Shown: piece by piece, positions 41,722-49,896 of the stretch
Layout of the letters: the number at the start of each line of letters is the position of its first letter
How positions within the stretch are numbered: the first letter of the stretch is position 1
Origin: VAZQ01 sp963721005
GTDB lineage: Bacteria > Pseudomonadota > Alphaproteobacteria > Rhizobiales > Xanthobacteraceae
DNA: 64,000 nucleotides
Direction of reading: 5' to 3'
NCBI GenBank assembly: GCA_963721005.1
Contig: CAVRHR010000006.1
Coordinates: 124,001 to 188,000, forward strand
Notes under the pieces: generated by a model
Seen by the model: only the letters and a program-made list of their open reading frames with translations
Databases searched by the model: none
What the model was told of the DNA's origin: nothing
Translations under genes and position numbers: made by a program

Positions 41722-42981
41722 TCAATCCTCGTCGTCCTGATCGAAGACCAGGCCTTTCACCACGGCATCGTCGCCGAAGCGGGCGCGCAGCTGGTCGATG
41801 GCGCGTTCGGCGTCGGCGCTGCGCCGGTCGATCAAGTCGGCGAAATCGCCGGGCGCAGCCGGCTCCAGCCCCGAGACCCCGATGCCGATCAGGCGGTATC
41901 TGGTTCCGTTGGTCTCGCGAGCCAGCAAATCGCGCCCGCAGGCGAAAATCCGGACCGCGAGCTGGGTCGGCTGGCCGAACGACTGCGCGCGCGTGCGCAG
42001 GCGGAAGTCGGCGGTCTTGAGCTTCAAGGTCACGGTGGCGCCGGCAAGCGCGTTGCTCTTGAGACGGGCGGAGACCTTCTCGCACAGGCGCCACAGGCGC
42101 AGCTCGAGCTGACGGAATTCAGCGATGTCCGCATCGAAGGTGGTCTCGGCCGAGATGCTTTTGGTGTCGCGCTCGGCGCGCACTGGTCGGTCGTCGATGC
42201 CGTGGGCGAGCCGCGTGAGGCGCGCGCCTTCGGCGCCGTAGCGGCGCGCCAGGTCGGCCGCGCTGGCGCGCTGCAGGTCGCCGACGGTGCGAAATCCGTC
42301 GGCCGCAAGGCGGCCCTGCGCCACCTTGCCGACGCCGAATATCTGGGTGACCGGCCGGGTGGCGAGGAAAGCGGCGGCCTCGCTGCCGCCGATGACGGCG
42401 AAGCCGCGCGGCTTGTCGAGATCGGAGGCGATCTTGGCCAGGAACTTGTTGCAGGAGAGCCCGATCGACACCGTGATGCCGATCTCGCGCGCGACCCGGT
42501 CGGCGAAACCGGCGAGCGACTTTGCGGCTATCGTGCCGTGCAGCCGCTCGGTGCCCGCAAGGTCCATGAAGGCTTCGTCGATCGACACCGGCTGCACCAA
42601 TGGCGTGAGGTCGTGCATCATGTGGCGTACCTGCGCGCCGACGCGGGCGTATTTCGCCATGTCGGGCCGCACCACGGTTGCGGTCGGACACAGCCGCCGC
42701 GCCTCGAACATCGGCATGGCGGAGCGTACCCCGAAGGTGCGTGCCACATAGCAGGCGGTGAGCACCACCCCGCGCTGGCCGCCGCCCACGATCACCGGCT
42801 TGTCCGCAAGCGAAGGGTCGTCGCGCTTCTCGATGGTGGCGTAGAACGCGTCGCAGTCCACATGGGCGACGGCCAGCCGGTCGAGCTCGGGATGCCGCAG
42901 CACCTTGGGCGAGCCGCAGCCCGGGCAGCGGGCGGCGGTCGCTGCGACGTCGCTTCGGCAATCTCGGCAGAAGCCCGGCAT
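41722..42981 (-). CDS. dinB: DNA polymerase IV (Y-family)
   Basis: Y-family translesion polymerase of 419 residues. Catalytic acids are in AHVDCDAFYATIEKRDD and VQPVSIDEAFMDLAG; ISIGLSCNKFLAKIASD-type palm and GVGKVAQGRL (helix-hairpin-helix) motifs follow, and the little-finger domain occupies the C-terminal third. Unusually, it begins with a zinc-ribbon (CRDC and CPGCG, residues 5-28) that precedes the catalytic core. The ATG at 42981 follows the DUF3572 gene with 40 bp between. No beta-clamp motif of the QLxLF type was recognised at the C-terminus. Confidence 0.95.
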   Translation of the reverse strand: MPGFCRDCRSDVAATAARCPGCGSPKVLRHPELDRLAVAHVDCDAFYATIEKRDDPSLADKPVIVGGGQRGVVLTACYVARTFGVRSAMPMFEARRLCPTATVVRPDMAKYARVGAQVRHMMHDLTPLVQPVSIDEAFMDLAGTERLHGTIAAKSLAGFADRVAREIGITVSIGLSCNKFLAKIASDLDKPRGFAVIGGSEAAAFLATRPVTQIFGVGKVAQGRLAADGFRTVGDLQRASAADLARRYGAEGARLTRLAHGIDDRPVRAERDTKSISAETTFDADIAEFRQLELRLWRLCEKVSARLKSNALAGATVTLKLKTADFRLRTRAQSFGQPTQLAVRIFACGRDLLARETNGTRYRLIGIGVSGLEPAAPGDFADLIDRRSADAERAIDQLRARFGDDAVVKGLVFDQDDED

Positions 42982-43021
42982 GGTCCTCGCACCCTTCGGC
43001 ACGCGGCGGAACGCGTGCCGC

Positions 43022-43348
43022 TCACGCCGCGCCGGTTTGTCCCGGACGCTCCGCCAGCACCATGCGGGCATGCCCCACGTCCAGGGGATCGAAGCCGCTT
43101 TCGCTTGCGAAGGCCAGCAACAGGCTCTCGTCGCTCGCCACGTGATCGAGCACGCCGAGCAGAAAGCTCGGCTCACGCGCCGCCGCGCGCAGCGATTGCG
43201 GCCCCAGTCCGGTCAGGGCCAGGAAACGCTCCAGCCGCTCGTGATCGCCGGCCAGAAAGGTCAAGGCCGCAACCGCCAGCGCGGTGGCGGCCTCCTTGTG
43301 GGCCTTGGAGGTGGATTTGCCGGGGTCTTGGTAGTGCGGCTTCTTCAT
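43022..43348 (-). CDS. DUF3572 family protein
   Basis: The 108-residue helical protein matches DUF3572, an alphaproteobacterial family of unknown function: ALAVAALTFLAGDHERLERF followed by LTGLGPQSLRAAAREP and VLDHVASDESLLLAFA. It is encoded just upstream of dinB on the same strand, an arrangement I recall as conserved in rhizobia, which hints at a DNA-damage context. The ATG at 43348 follows GGAGACCGCG. Confidence 0.87.
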   Translation of the reverse strand: MKKPHYQDPGKSTSKAHKEAATALAVAALTFLAGDHERLERFLALTGLGPQSLRAAAREPSFLLGVLDHVASDESLLLAFASESGFDPLDVGHARMVLAERPGQTGAA

Positions 43349-43446
43349 CGCGGTCTCCGCGCCCTGCACGATCGTTTGATCTCCAGCCGAAGCGACGCTA
43401 GGCTTGCGGTTTGCGAGCTCGGGGCCGCGGCCGAAGGGAGGACTGC

Positions 43447-44067
43447 ATGCGTAATCGTCTTTTGGTGGCTCTGTGTGCCGGCGGCATGGCTGCCGGATGC
43501 TACCTGATTTTGGGGAGCGGTGCGCAAGCGGTCGATCATCCCGATCTGTTCGAGGTCACCTCGCCGGATTTCCCGGACAATGGCCTCCTGGGCGAAGCCA
43601 ATGCCGGCGTCGGCACCAGCCTGCGTGGGCCCTGGGCGTGCGGCGGGCAGAACACGTCCCCGGCGCTCACCTGGTCGCGCGCCCCGGCCGAGACCCAGAG
43701 CTTCGCCGTCATCATGGACGATCCCGATGCCGCCAGCGGCCGCGGCGGCAACCATTGGATCACCTACGACATTCCGGCATCCGCGAAGGGCGTGGCGCGT
43801 GGCGACGCGAACCAGCCTGGCAAGTTCGTCAGCGGCAATTCCGGCAACGGCGCGGCCTATCACGGCGCCTGCGCCGAGCCCGGCGCCAAGGCGCATCACT
43901 TCATCTTCTTCGTCTATGCGCTCGACATCGCTCCCGGCAAGCTGAAGCCGGGCCTGACCAAGGCCGAGCTCATGGAGCAGATCAAGGGCCACAACATCGC
44001 CGAAGCGAGCCTCATGGGGCGCTACCAGCGCTCGGCCGACGGCAAGGCGCTCATGTCCGCCAAGTGA
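43447..44067 (+). CDS. YbhB/YbcL-type phosphatidylethanolamine-binding protein, exported
   Basis: The 206-residue protein has an N-terminal signal (LLVALCAGGMAAGCYLILGS, possibly a lipoprotein-like box with Cys18) and the PEBP/YbhB fold: TSPDFPDNG, then SPALTWSRAPAETQSFAVIM, DDPDAASGRGGNHWITYDIP and AKAHHFIFFVYALD. Members bind small ligands; cellular roles in bacteria are mostly unknown. The ATG at 43447 follows GGGAGGAC. The anion-binding site residues of the YbhB type (DDPD, GNHW, HxIFF) all look intact. Confidence 0.92.
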   Translation: MRNRLLVALCAGGMAAGCYLILGSGAQAVDHPDLFEVTSPDFPDNGLLGEANAGVGTSLRGPWACGGQNTSPALTWSRAPAETQSFAVIMDDPDAASGRGGNHWITYDIPASAKGVARGDANQPGKFVSGNSGNGAAYHGACAEPGAKAHHFIFFVYALDIAPGKLKPGLTKAELMEQIKGHNIAEASLMGRYQRSADGKALMSAK

Positions 44068-44253
44068 GGGCAGGGGCTCCGGGGTCGCGCGGGGCCCTCT
44101 AAACGCCGCATTCCCCTTGTGGATCGCCTTGTTGCGGTCTTATCTGCGCCGGCGTGACGGCGCCGGCGTTTGCGTTTCCGTAAGGAATTGCCACTAGCCT
44201 TTTTCCGTCATGCCCAAGCTGCCACCGACGCTGGGCGGCGGGAAGGTCGGGGG

Positions 44254-44640
44254 ATGGCAAAAACCGTCATGATCGTGGAGGACAACGAGCTCAACATGAA
44301 GCTCTTCCACGACCTGTTGGAAGCGCACGGCTACCAGACCGTCGGGACGCGCAATGGTATCGAGGCCCTCGATCTCGCCCGCAAGCATCGACCGGATCTG
44401 ATCCTGATGGACATCCAGCTGCCCGAGGTCTCCGGCCTCGAGGTCACCAAGTGGCTGAAGGAAGATCCCGAGCTGCAGGCGATCCCGGTCGTGGCCGTCA
44501 CCGCCTTCGCGATGAAGGGCGACGAGGAGCGCATCCGCGAAGGCGGCTGCGAGGCCTATCTGTCGAAGCCGATCTCGGTCGGCAAGTTCATCGAGACCAT
44601 TCGCCGATTTCTGGCGGTGCCTGAAGGAGACCGTCGATGA
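44254..44640 (+). CDS. divK: DivK, single-domain cell-cycle response regulator
   Basis: The 128-residue receiver domain has the phosphoacceptor Asp in LILMDIQLPEVSGLEV, the acidic pair in IVEDNELN, and a KP pair in YLSKPISV. DivK controls polar kinase switching in alphaproteobacterial cell cycles. It ends in ATGA overlapping the start of pleD, the classic divK-pleD operon. The ATG at 44254 follows GGGGG in CGGGGGATG. Confidence 0.95.
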   Translation: MAKTVMIVEDNELNMKLFHDLLEAHGYQTVGTRNGIEALDLARKHRPDLILMDIQLPEVSGLEVTKWLKEDPELQAIPVVAVTAFAMKGDEERIREGGCEAYLSKPISVGKFIETIRRFLAVPEGDRR

Positions 44641-46007
44641 CTGCCCGTGTTCTCGTCGTCGACGACGTGCCGGCCAATGTCAAGCTGTTGGAAGCGCGGC
44701 TCTCGGCCGAGTATTTCGATGTCATGACCGCCGTCAGCGGCCTGGAGGCGCTGGCGATCTGCGAGCGCGCCGAATGCGACGTGGTGCTGCTCGACGTGAT
44801 GATGCCCGACATGGACGGGTTCGAGGTCTGCCGCAGGCTCAAGACCGGGATGAGCACGCATCACATCCCGGTGGTGATGGTGACTGCGCTCGATCAGCCT
44901 TCCGACCGGGTCAAGGGCCTGGAATCCGGCGCCGACGATTTTCTCACCAAGCCGGTCTCCGACGTGGCGCTGATCGCGCGCGTGCGTTCGCTGTCTCGGC
45001 TCAAGATGATGACCGACGAATTGCGCATGCGCGCCGTCACCTCGCGCGAGATCGGAATCGAGAGCCCGGAGCGCGAGGCGTTGGCCGAGGCCGGCCGCAA
45101 CGGGCGCATCCTGATGGTGGACGACCGGCCGGCGCTGTCGGACCGCATCCAGAACATGCTGGCGAGCGAGCATTCGGTGGACATGGAGCGGGATCCGACC
45201 GAGGCCTTGTTCCACGCCGCCGAGGGCGGCTACGACCTGATCATCGTCTCGCTCGATCTGGAGAACTTCGACGGCCTGCGGCTGTGCAGCCAGCTGCGCT
45301 CGCTCGAGCGCACCCGCAACGTGCCGATCCTGGCGATCGCCGAGACCGACAACAATACGCGGCTGGTGCGGGCGCTGGAGATCGGCGTCAACGACTATCT
45401 GGTGCGGCCGTTCGACAAGAACGAGATCCTCGCCCGCGTGCGCACCCAGATCCGCAAGAAGCGCTACACCGAACGGCTGCGCGACAATGTGCAGCTCTCG
45501 ATCGAGATGGCGATCACCGACGCGCTGACCGGCCTGTACAATCGCCGCTACATGGAGACCCATGTAGGCACCCTGGTCGATCAGGCGCTCGCACGCGGCA
45601 AGCCGCTCTCGGTGCTCATCCTCGACATCGACTACTTCAAGTCGATCAACGATACCCATGGCCATGATGCCGGCGACGACGTGCTGCAGGATTTCGCCAT
45701 CCGCATCCGCAAGTCGATCCGCGGCATAGATCTCGCCTGCCGCTACGGCGGCGAGGAGTTCGTGGTGGTGATGCCGGAGACCGACATGGCGGTCGCCACC
45801 ATGGTGGCGGAGCGGTTGCGCCGGCGGATCGCGAGCGAGCCGTTCCCGATCCAGAAGGGGGCCCGCACCATCGAGGTCACCATCTCGATCGGCATCGCGG
45901 CGCTCGGACCCGACGACAATGCCGCAGCCGTCATCAAGCGCGCCGACCAGGCGCTCTACCGCGCCAAGCGGGACGGCCGCAACCGTGTCGTGCCGGACGC
46001 CGCCTGA
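44637..46007 (+). CDS. pleD: PleD, REC-REC-GGDEF diguanylate cyclase
   Basis: The 456-residue protein makes c-di-GMP at the developing pole. Order: receiver 1 (about 1-125) with the Asp in VVLLDVMMPDMDGF, a degenerate receiver 2 (about 155-275; SLDLENFDGL lacks an Asp in position), and a GGDEF domain with active-site GGEEF in RYGGEEFVVVMPETD and the RxxD product-inhibition site as RGID just before. It overlaps divK by 4 bp. In many rhizobia rpmG follows next, as here (on the opposite strand). Confidence 0.97.
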   Translation: MTARVLVVDDVPANVKLLEARLSAEYFDVMTAVSGLEALAICERAECDVVLLDVMMPDMDGFEVCRRLKTGMSTHHIPVVMVTALDQPSDRVKGLESGADDFLTKPVSDVALIARVRSLSRLKMMTDELRMRAVTSREIGIESPEREALAEAGRNGRILMVDDRPALSDRIQNMLASEHSVDMERDPTEALFHAAEGGYDLIIVSLDLENFDGLRLCSQLRSLERTRNVPILAIAETDNNTRLVRALEIGVNDYLVRPFDKNEILARVRTQIRKKRYTERLRDNVQLSIEMAITDALTGLYNRRYMETHVGTLVDQALARGKPLSVLILDIDYFKSINDTHGHDAGDDVLQDFAIRIRKSIRGIDLACRYGGEEFVVVMPETDMAVATMVAERLRRRIASEPFPIQKGARTIEVTISIGIAALGPDDNAAAVIKRADQALYRAKRDGRNRVVPDAA

Positions 46008-46450
46008 GCGGTTTTCGCGCGATTTCGCTCAGGGTTCAGCTTCAACGGGCAATCCAAGGCGCAACCGCGGCCGTCAACCTTAATGTTTTAGGATGACCGC
46101 AGTCTCACCGCTATTCACAAGCTAAATTATTGGATTCGGCGGGCCGTTGGGCTAGGCTTGCTGGGCGCGATGGCTCATATCCTGGCGTTATGCGGGCCAG
46201 GCCCATCGGGTCAGCCTAACCTTTTGATAACCCTACGGAGTGCTCAGGTCCGCCGCATCTCCTGGGTCCGTGGGGTTCGGCCGGTTCGGGAGCGGTGCGA
46301 GTGGCCTCCTCAAGAAGCCGCTCCCGACCGGCCACCTTTCTGGACGCGCGTGCCCGACCCGGGTGATACCGCAACCTTAGCGTGCTATATTATATAATAA
46401 CAACTTTTGCGGTGGCGGGCTTAATCCGACCGACCGCAAAGCTCAGCCGT
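46008..46450. other. Intergenic region between pleD and rpmG
   Basis: No protein gene is supported. A long inverted repeat, CCGGTTCGGGAGCGG (about 46280) against CCGCTCCCGACCGG (to 46332), is separated by about 22 bp and could fold into a stable RNA hairpin. Another stem with TTTGCGGT/ACCGCAAA near 46406-46440 lies just after the rpmG stop codon on its strand and may be its terminator although no T run follows. A structured small RNA is possible but unproven. Confidence 0.45.
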
Positions 46451-46618
46451 TCACTTGATCTTGGCTTCGCGGAACTCGACATGCTTGCGGGCGACCGGGT
46501 CGTATTTCTTCTTGACCAGCTTGTCGGTCTGCGTGCGCGAGTTCTTCTTGGTCACGTAGTAGAATCCAGTGTCGGCGCTCGACACCAGCTTGACCTTGAT
46601 CGTGCTGGACTTGGCCAT
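46451..46618 (-). CDS. rpmG: 50S ribosomal protein L33
   Basis: A 55-residue frame encodes MAKSSTIKVKLVSSADTGFY, then YVTKKNSRTQTDKL and ends in FREAKIK, the complete bacterial L33 without the CxxC zinc pairs (the C-minus form). The stop is at 46451-46453. Length and sequence leave no doubt. It is the only ribosomal protein gene in the window. Confidence 0.97.
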   Translation of the reverse strand: MAKSSTIKVKLVSSADTGFYYVTKKNSRTQTDKLVKKKYDPVARKHVEFREAKIK

Positions 46619-46718
46619 AGGCAAACCTCACATGCGACGGCGCCGGCACCCTATTGCCGACGCAACTCTCGGGCGCGAACCTAGCGGCTCGACCCGCAAT
46701 GTCAAGAAAGCGGCGCGC

Positions 46719-47483
46719 TCACAGCAGCTCCCGCACGAAATGACGATGCCGCATCTGGTAGAACGGAACCGGCAGATCGTGCCGCAGCCCGGCGGCGATG
46801 CGCGCTTCCAGCTCCTCCAGCACCACCGCCGTGATGGCCGGCAGGTCGAGATGCCGCGCCTGCCCGATCGGCATCCAGACCAGCTCGACCAGCTCGGCGT
46901 CCGGCCCGATCATGCCGTCGATCCGGTGCGCGATCGCGCCCGCGTCCGCGGTGAAGAACCGGGTGTCGAAGCGCCTCGGCCGCCGCGGCGGCGTGATCGC
47001 CCGCGCCACGAAATGGATGGCTGCGAGGTCCGGAAGGATGCCGGCCTCCCCGAACGCCGCCCACGGTCCGGGCGGCGTCCCGGGCCTGGCGATCGCGGGG
47101 GAGCCGAGGAGGAGGCCGGTCTCCTCATAGGTCTCGCGGATCGCCGCCAAGGCCAGCGCTCGCGCCTTGACCGGGCTCGGCCGCTTGACGGCGCGCATCA
47201 GGCGTTCCTCGGCGTGGCGCTCGAGCGGGCGCGCCGTCGCCATGCGCTGATCCGAAGGCTCGAGGCCGCCGCCCGGAAACACGAATTTGCCGGGCAGGAA
47301 TTTGTGGCCGTGATGGCGCTTGCCGAGCAGCACTCTGGGAATCGAGCCGGAATTGTCGATCAGGATCAGGGTGGCGGCATCGCGGGGCCGCAGATTCGGC
47401 AGCGTGAAATAGCTTTCGTCCTCCAACAGCTCCTTGGCGAGCGCATTCATGCGCTCAAGGCCGTGCAGACCCTCAGCGCTCAT
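46719..47483 (-). CDS. NUDIX hydrolase
   Basis: The 254-residue protein carries a Nudix fold in which the Nudix box is split by an insertion: GGGLEPSD, then about 35 residues rich in Arg/Ala, then AAIRETYEETGLLLG (catalytic REx2EE). The long insert and the 3' end (LPVPFYQMRHRHFVRELL) put it among the CoA/ADP-ribose-like pyrophosphatases often found next to RNase R in alphaproteobacteria. Its start overlaps the rnr 3' end by 11 bp, so it is coupled to rnr translation. Confidence 0.9.
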   Translation of the reverse strand: MSAEGLHGLERMNALAKELLEDESYFTLPNLRPRDAATLILIDNSGSIPRVLLGKRHHGHKFLPGKFVFPGGGLEPSDQRMATARPLERHAEERLMRAVKRPSPVKARALALAAIRETYEETGLLLGSPAIARPGTPPGPWAAFGEAGILPDLAAIHFVARAITPPRRPRRFDTRFFTADAGAIAHRIDGMIGPDAELVELVWMPIGQARHLDLPAITAVVLEELEARIAAGLRHDLPVPFYQMRHRHFVRELL

Positions 47484-49836
47484 CGGCGCCGCTTCCCCTT
47501 GTGACGCGCCTTGCGGGCGGGAAGCGTCGTCGGGCGGCGGGTCTGTCCGTCGCGCTTGGCGGCCGCGCGCCCTTGGGGTGCTGGCCCTCGGAGAGGAGCT
47601 CGAACCGCAGCGCGCCGGCGAGCGGGACGGCCTCGACCAGCTTCACGGTGACCCGGTCGCCGAGCCGGTAGCTCTCGCCGCTCGAGCTGCCGATCAGGGC
47701 GTGGCGATCCTCGTGATAGCCGAAATATTCATGGCCGATGGTGCGCGCCGGAATGAAGCCGTCGGCGCCGGTATCGTCGAGCTTGACGAACAGGCCGACG
47801 CGGGTCACCCCGGAGATGCGGCCCTCGAAAGTGGCGCCGATCCGATCGGCCAGGAAATGCGCGAGCAGGCGGTCGAAGGTCTCGCGTTCCGCCTTCATGG
47901 CGCGCCGCTCGGCGACCGAGATGGTGGCGGCAACCTCGCCCAGCGCCTGCCCATCTACGCTCTCCGCGAGCGCGCCATCGCCGAGCTTGCCGGCACGGAT
48001 GAGGCCGCGGTGCACCACCAGATCCGCATAGCGGCGGATCGGCGAGGTGAAATGGGCGTAGCGGCGCAGGCTCAGCCCGTAATGACCGTAGTTCTCGGCG
48101 CTATATTCGGCCTGCGCCTGGGTGCGCAGCACCACCTCGTTGACCAGCTTCTCGACGTCGCGGCCCTTCACCCGCTCCAGGATGTGGTTGAATTGCGCGG
48201 CTTTGAGCTCGTTGCCCCTGGGCAGCGAGATGTCGACCGTCTTGAGGAACTCGCGCAGCGCATTGACCCGTTCCGGGTCGGGCTCGTCATGCACCCGGTA
48301 GATCAGCGGCACCGATGCGCGCTCGAGCGCCTCGGCGGCCGCCACATTGGCGAGGATCATGAACTCCTCGATCAGCCGGTGCGCCTCCAGGCGCGGCGGC
48401 GTGACCACCCGATCGACCGTGCCGTCGGCCTTGAGCACGATCTTGCGCTCGGGCAGGTCGAGATCGAGCGGCCCGCGCTCGTCGCGCTCCCGCTTGAGCG
48501 CCTGATAGGCCGCGTAGAGCGGTGTGAGCACCGGCGCGACCAGCCACTGCGTGTCCGCGTCGGCGCGGCCATCGGCGGCGGCCTGCGCCTGCGCATAGCT
48601 CAGCCGTGCGGCGGAGCGCATGAGCACGCGGTGAAAGCTGTGCGCGCGCTTGCGGCCGTCCGCCGCCACCACGATCCGCACCGCCAGCGCGGCGCGATCC
48701 TCGTTGGGACGCAGCGAGCAGAGGTCGTTGGAGATGCGCTCCGGCAGCATCGGCACCACCCGGTCCGGGAAGTAGACCGAGTTGCCGCGGATGAGCGCCT
48801 CGCGATCGAGCGCCGAGCCCGGCCGCACGTAATGCGCCACGTCCGCAATGGCGATGCTGATCACATGGCCGCCGGGATTCTTGGGGTCCGGATCGGGTAC
48901 CGCATGCACGGCATCGTCGTGATCCTTGGCGTCGGGCGGATCGATGGTGACGAAGGCGACATCGCGCCAATCCTCGCGCCCCCGCGGGCCAGCGGCTGCG
49001 GCGGTCTCCGCCTCGCGCAATGCCGGCGCCGGAAACACATTGGGGATGCCGTGGGCGTTGATGGCGATCAGGCTGACCGCGCTTTCGCTGTTGATGGAGC
49101 CCAGCTTCTCGACCACCCGCGCCATGGTGAGGCCGAGCCGGCCGCGCCCGGGCGCCACCTCGACCGCCACCAGATCGCCGTCCCGGGCATCGCCGCCGGC
49201 GCCTGGCGGGACCGAAAGCTCGCGGCCGAGCTGTTTCTTGTCGATCGGGGAAAGCCGCCCGCCGCCGCCGGGCAGCGTGCGGTAGATGCCGAGCACGCGC
49301 TGCCTGGCGCGATCGACGATCTTGATGACGCGGCCGCTGTGGCGGATCGGGTCGTCCTCGTCGCCGCTCTCCTCGACCCGTAACAAAGCGCGGTCGCCGA
49401 CGCCCGCGACCTCGCCGGGCCGCGCGCGCCGCAATACTCGCACGCGGATTTTCGGCGGCGGCCCGTGCGCCTCCTCGTCCCATTCGGTCGGAACCGCGAT
49501 CAGCTCGCCGTCGGCGTCGCGGCTGCCGATATCGGCCAGCACCACCGAGGGCAGGGTGCCGGGATGATGCAGCTTCTTCTTGCGCTTATCCACGCGGCCC
49601 TCGTCGGCGAGCTCGCGCAGCATGTGCTTGAGCTCGGCGCGGTCGGCGTTCTTGAGCCCGAAGGCGCGCGCGATTTCGCGCGTGCCGACGCGGCCCGATT
49701 GCTCGCCGATGAAGGCCAGGATCTGCTGCTTGGTCGGATTGGATGGTTTGCTTTGGGGGCGTTTCACGAAATGGTTCCGCGAGGGTTGCTCGCTCGGAAC
49801 TAAACTAGGAGTGCGCAAGCGGTTGCGCCAGCCCAT
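47473..49836 (-). CDS. rnr: Ribonuclease R
   Basis: The 787-residue RNase II-family exonuclease degrades structured RNA 3' to 5'. An N-terminal winged helix (KQQILAFIGEQSGRVGTREI) is followed by cold-shock domains, then the RNB catalytic domain with FVTIDPPDAKDHDDAVHAV (catalytic aspartates) and YFPDRVVPMLPERISNDLCS, and a C-terminal S1 domain with FVKLDDTGADGFIPARTIG. A basic tail ends it. Start: ATG 49836 gives a longer leader; a GTG at 49767 in NHFVKRPQSK is an alternative that removes about 23 residues. Confidence 0.96.
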   Translation of the reverse strand: MGWRNRLRTPSLVPSEQPSRNHFVKRPQSKPSNPTKQQILAFIGEQSGRVGTREIARAFGLKNADRAELKHMLRELADEGRVDKRKKKLHHPGTLPSVVLADIGSRDADGELIAVPTEWDEEAHGPPPKIRVRVLRRARPGEVAGVGDRALLRVEESGDEDDPIRHSGRVIKIVDRARQRVLGIYRTLPGGGGRLSPIDKKQLGRELSVPPGAGGDARDGDLVAVEVAPGRGRLGLTMARVVEKLGSINSESAVSLIAINAHGIPNVFPAPALREAETAAAAGPRGREDWRDVAFVTIDPPDAKDHDDAVHAVPDPDPKNPGGHVISIAIADVAHYVRPGSALDREALIRGNSVYFPDRVVPMLPERISNDLCSLRPNEDRAALAVRIVVAADGRKRAHSFHRVLMRSAARLSYAQAQAAADGRADADTQWLVAPVLTPLYAAYQALKRERDERGPLDLDLPERKIVLKADGTVDRVVTPPRLEAHRLIEEFMILANVAAAEALERASVPLIYRVHDEPDPERVNALREFLKTVDISLPRGNELKAAQFNHILERVKGRDVEKLVNEVVLRTQAQAEYSAENYGHYGLSLRRYAHFTSPIRRYADLVVHRGLIRAGKLGDGALAESVDGQALGEVAATISVAERRAMKAERETFDRLLAHFLADRIGATFEGRISGVTRVGLFVKLDDTGADGFIPARTIGHEYFGYHEDRHALIGSSSGESYRLGDRVTVKLVEAVPLAGALRFELLSEGQHPKGARPPSATDRPAARRRFPPARRVTRGSGADER

Positions 49837-49896
49837 CCGAGCGGGGAGTCAGCGCGCTCTCAATGATTACCTCCCCCTGAAAGGGGGAGGGAAGAA

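Noticed and set aside
44146..44170. GCGCCGGC-rich palindrome before divK
   Set aside because: Could be a terminator of the PEBP gene, but has no T run and is within reach of chance in this GC content.
47434..49383. 649-codon frame opposite rnr
   Set aside because: Shadow of the RNase R gene; composition rich in Arg, Ala and His, without motifs.
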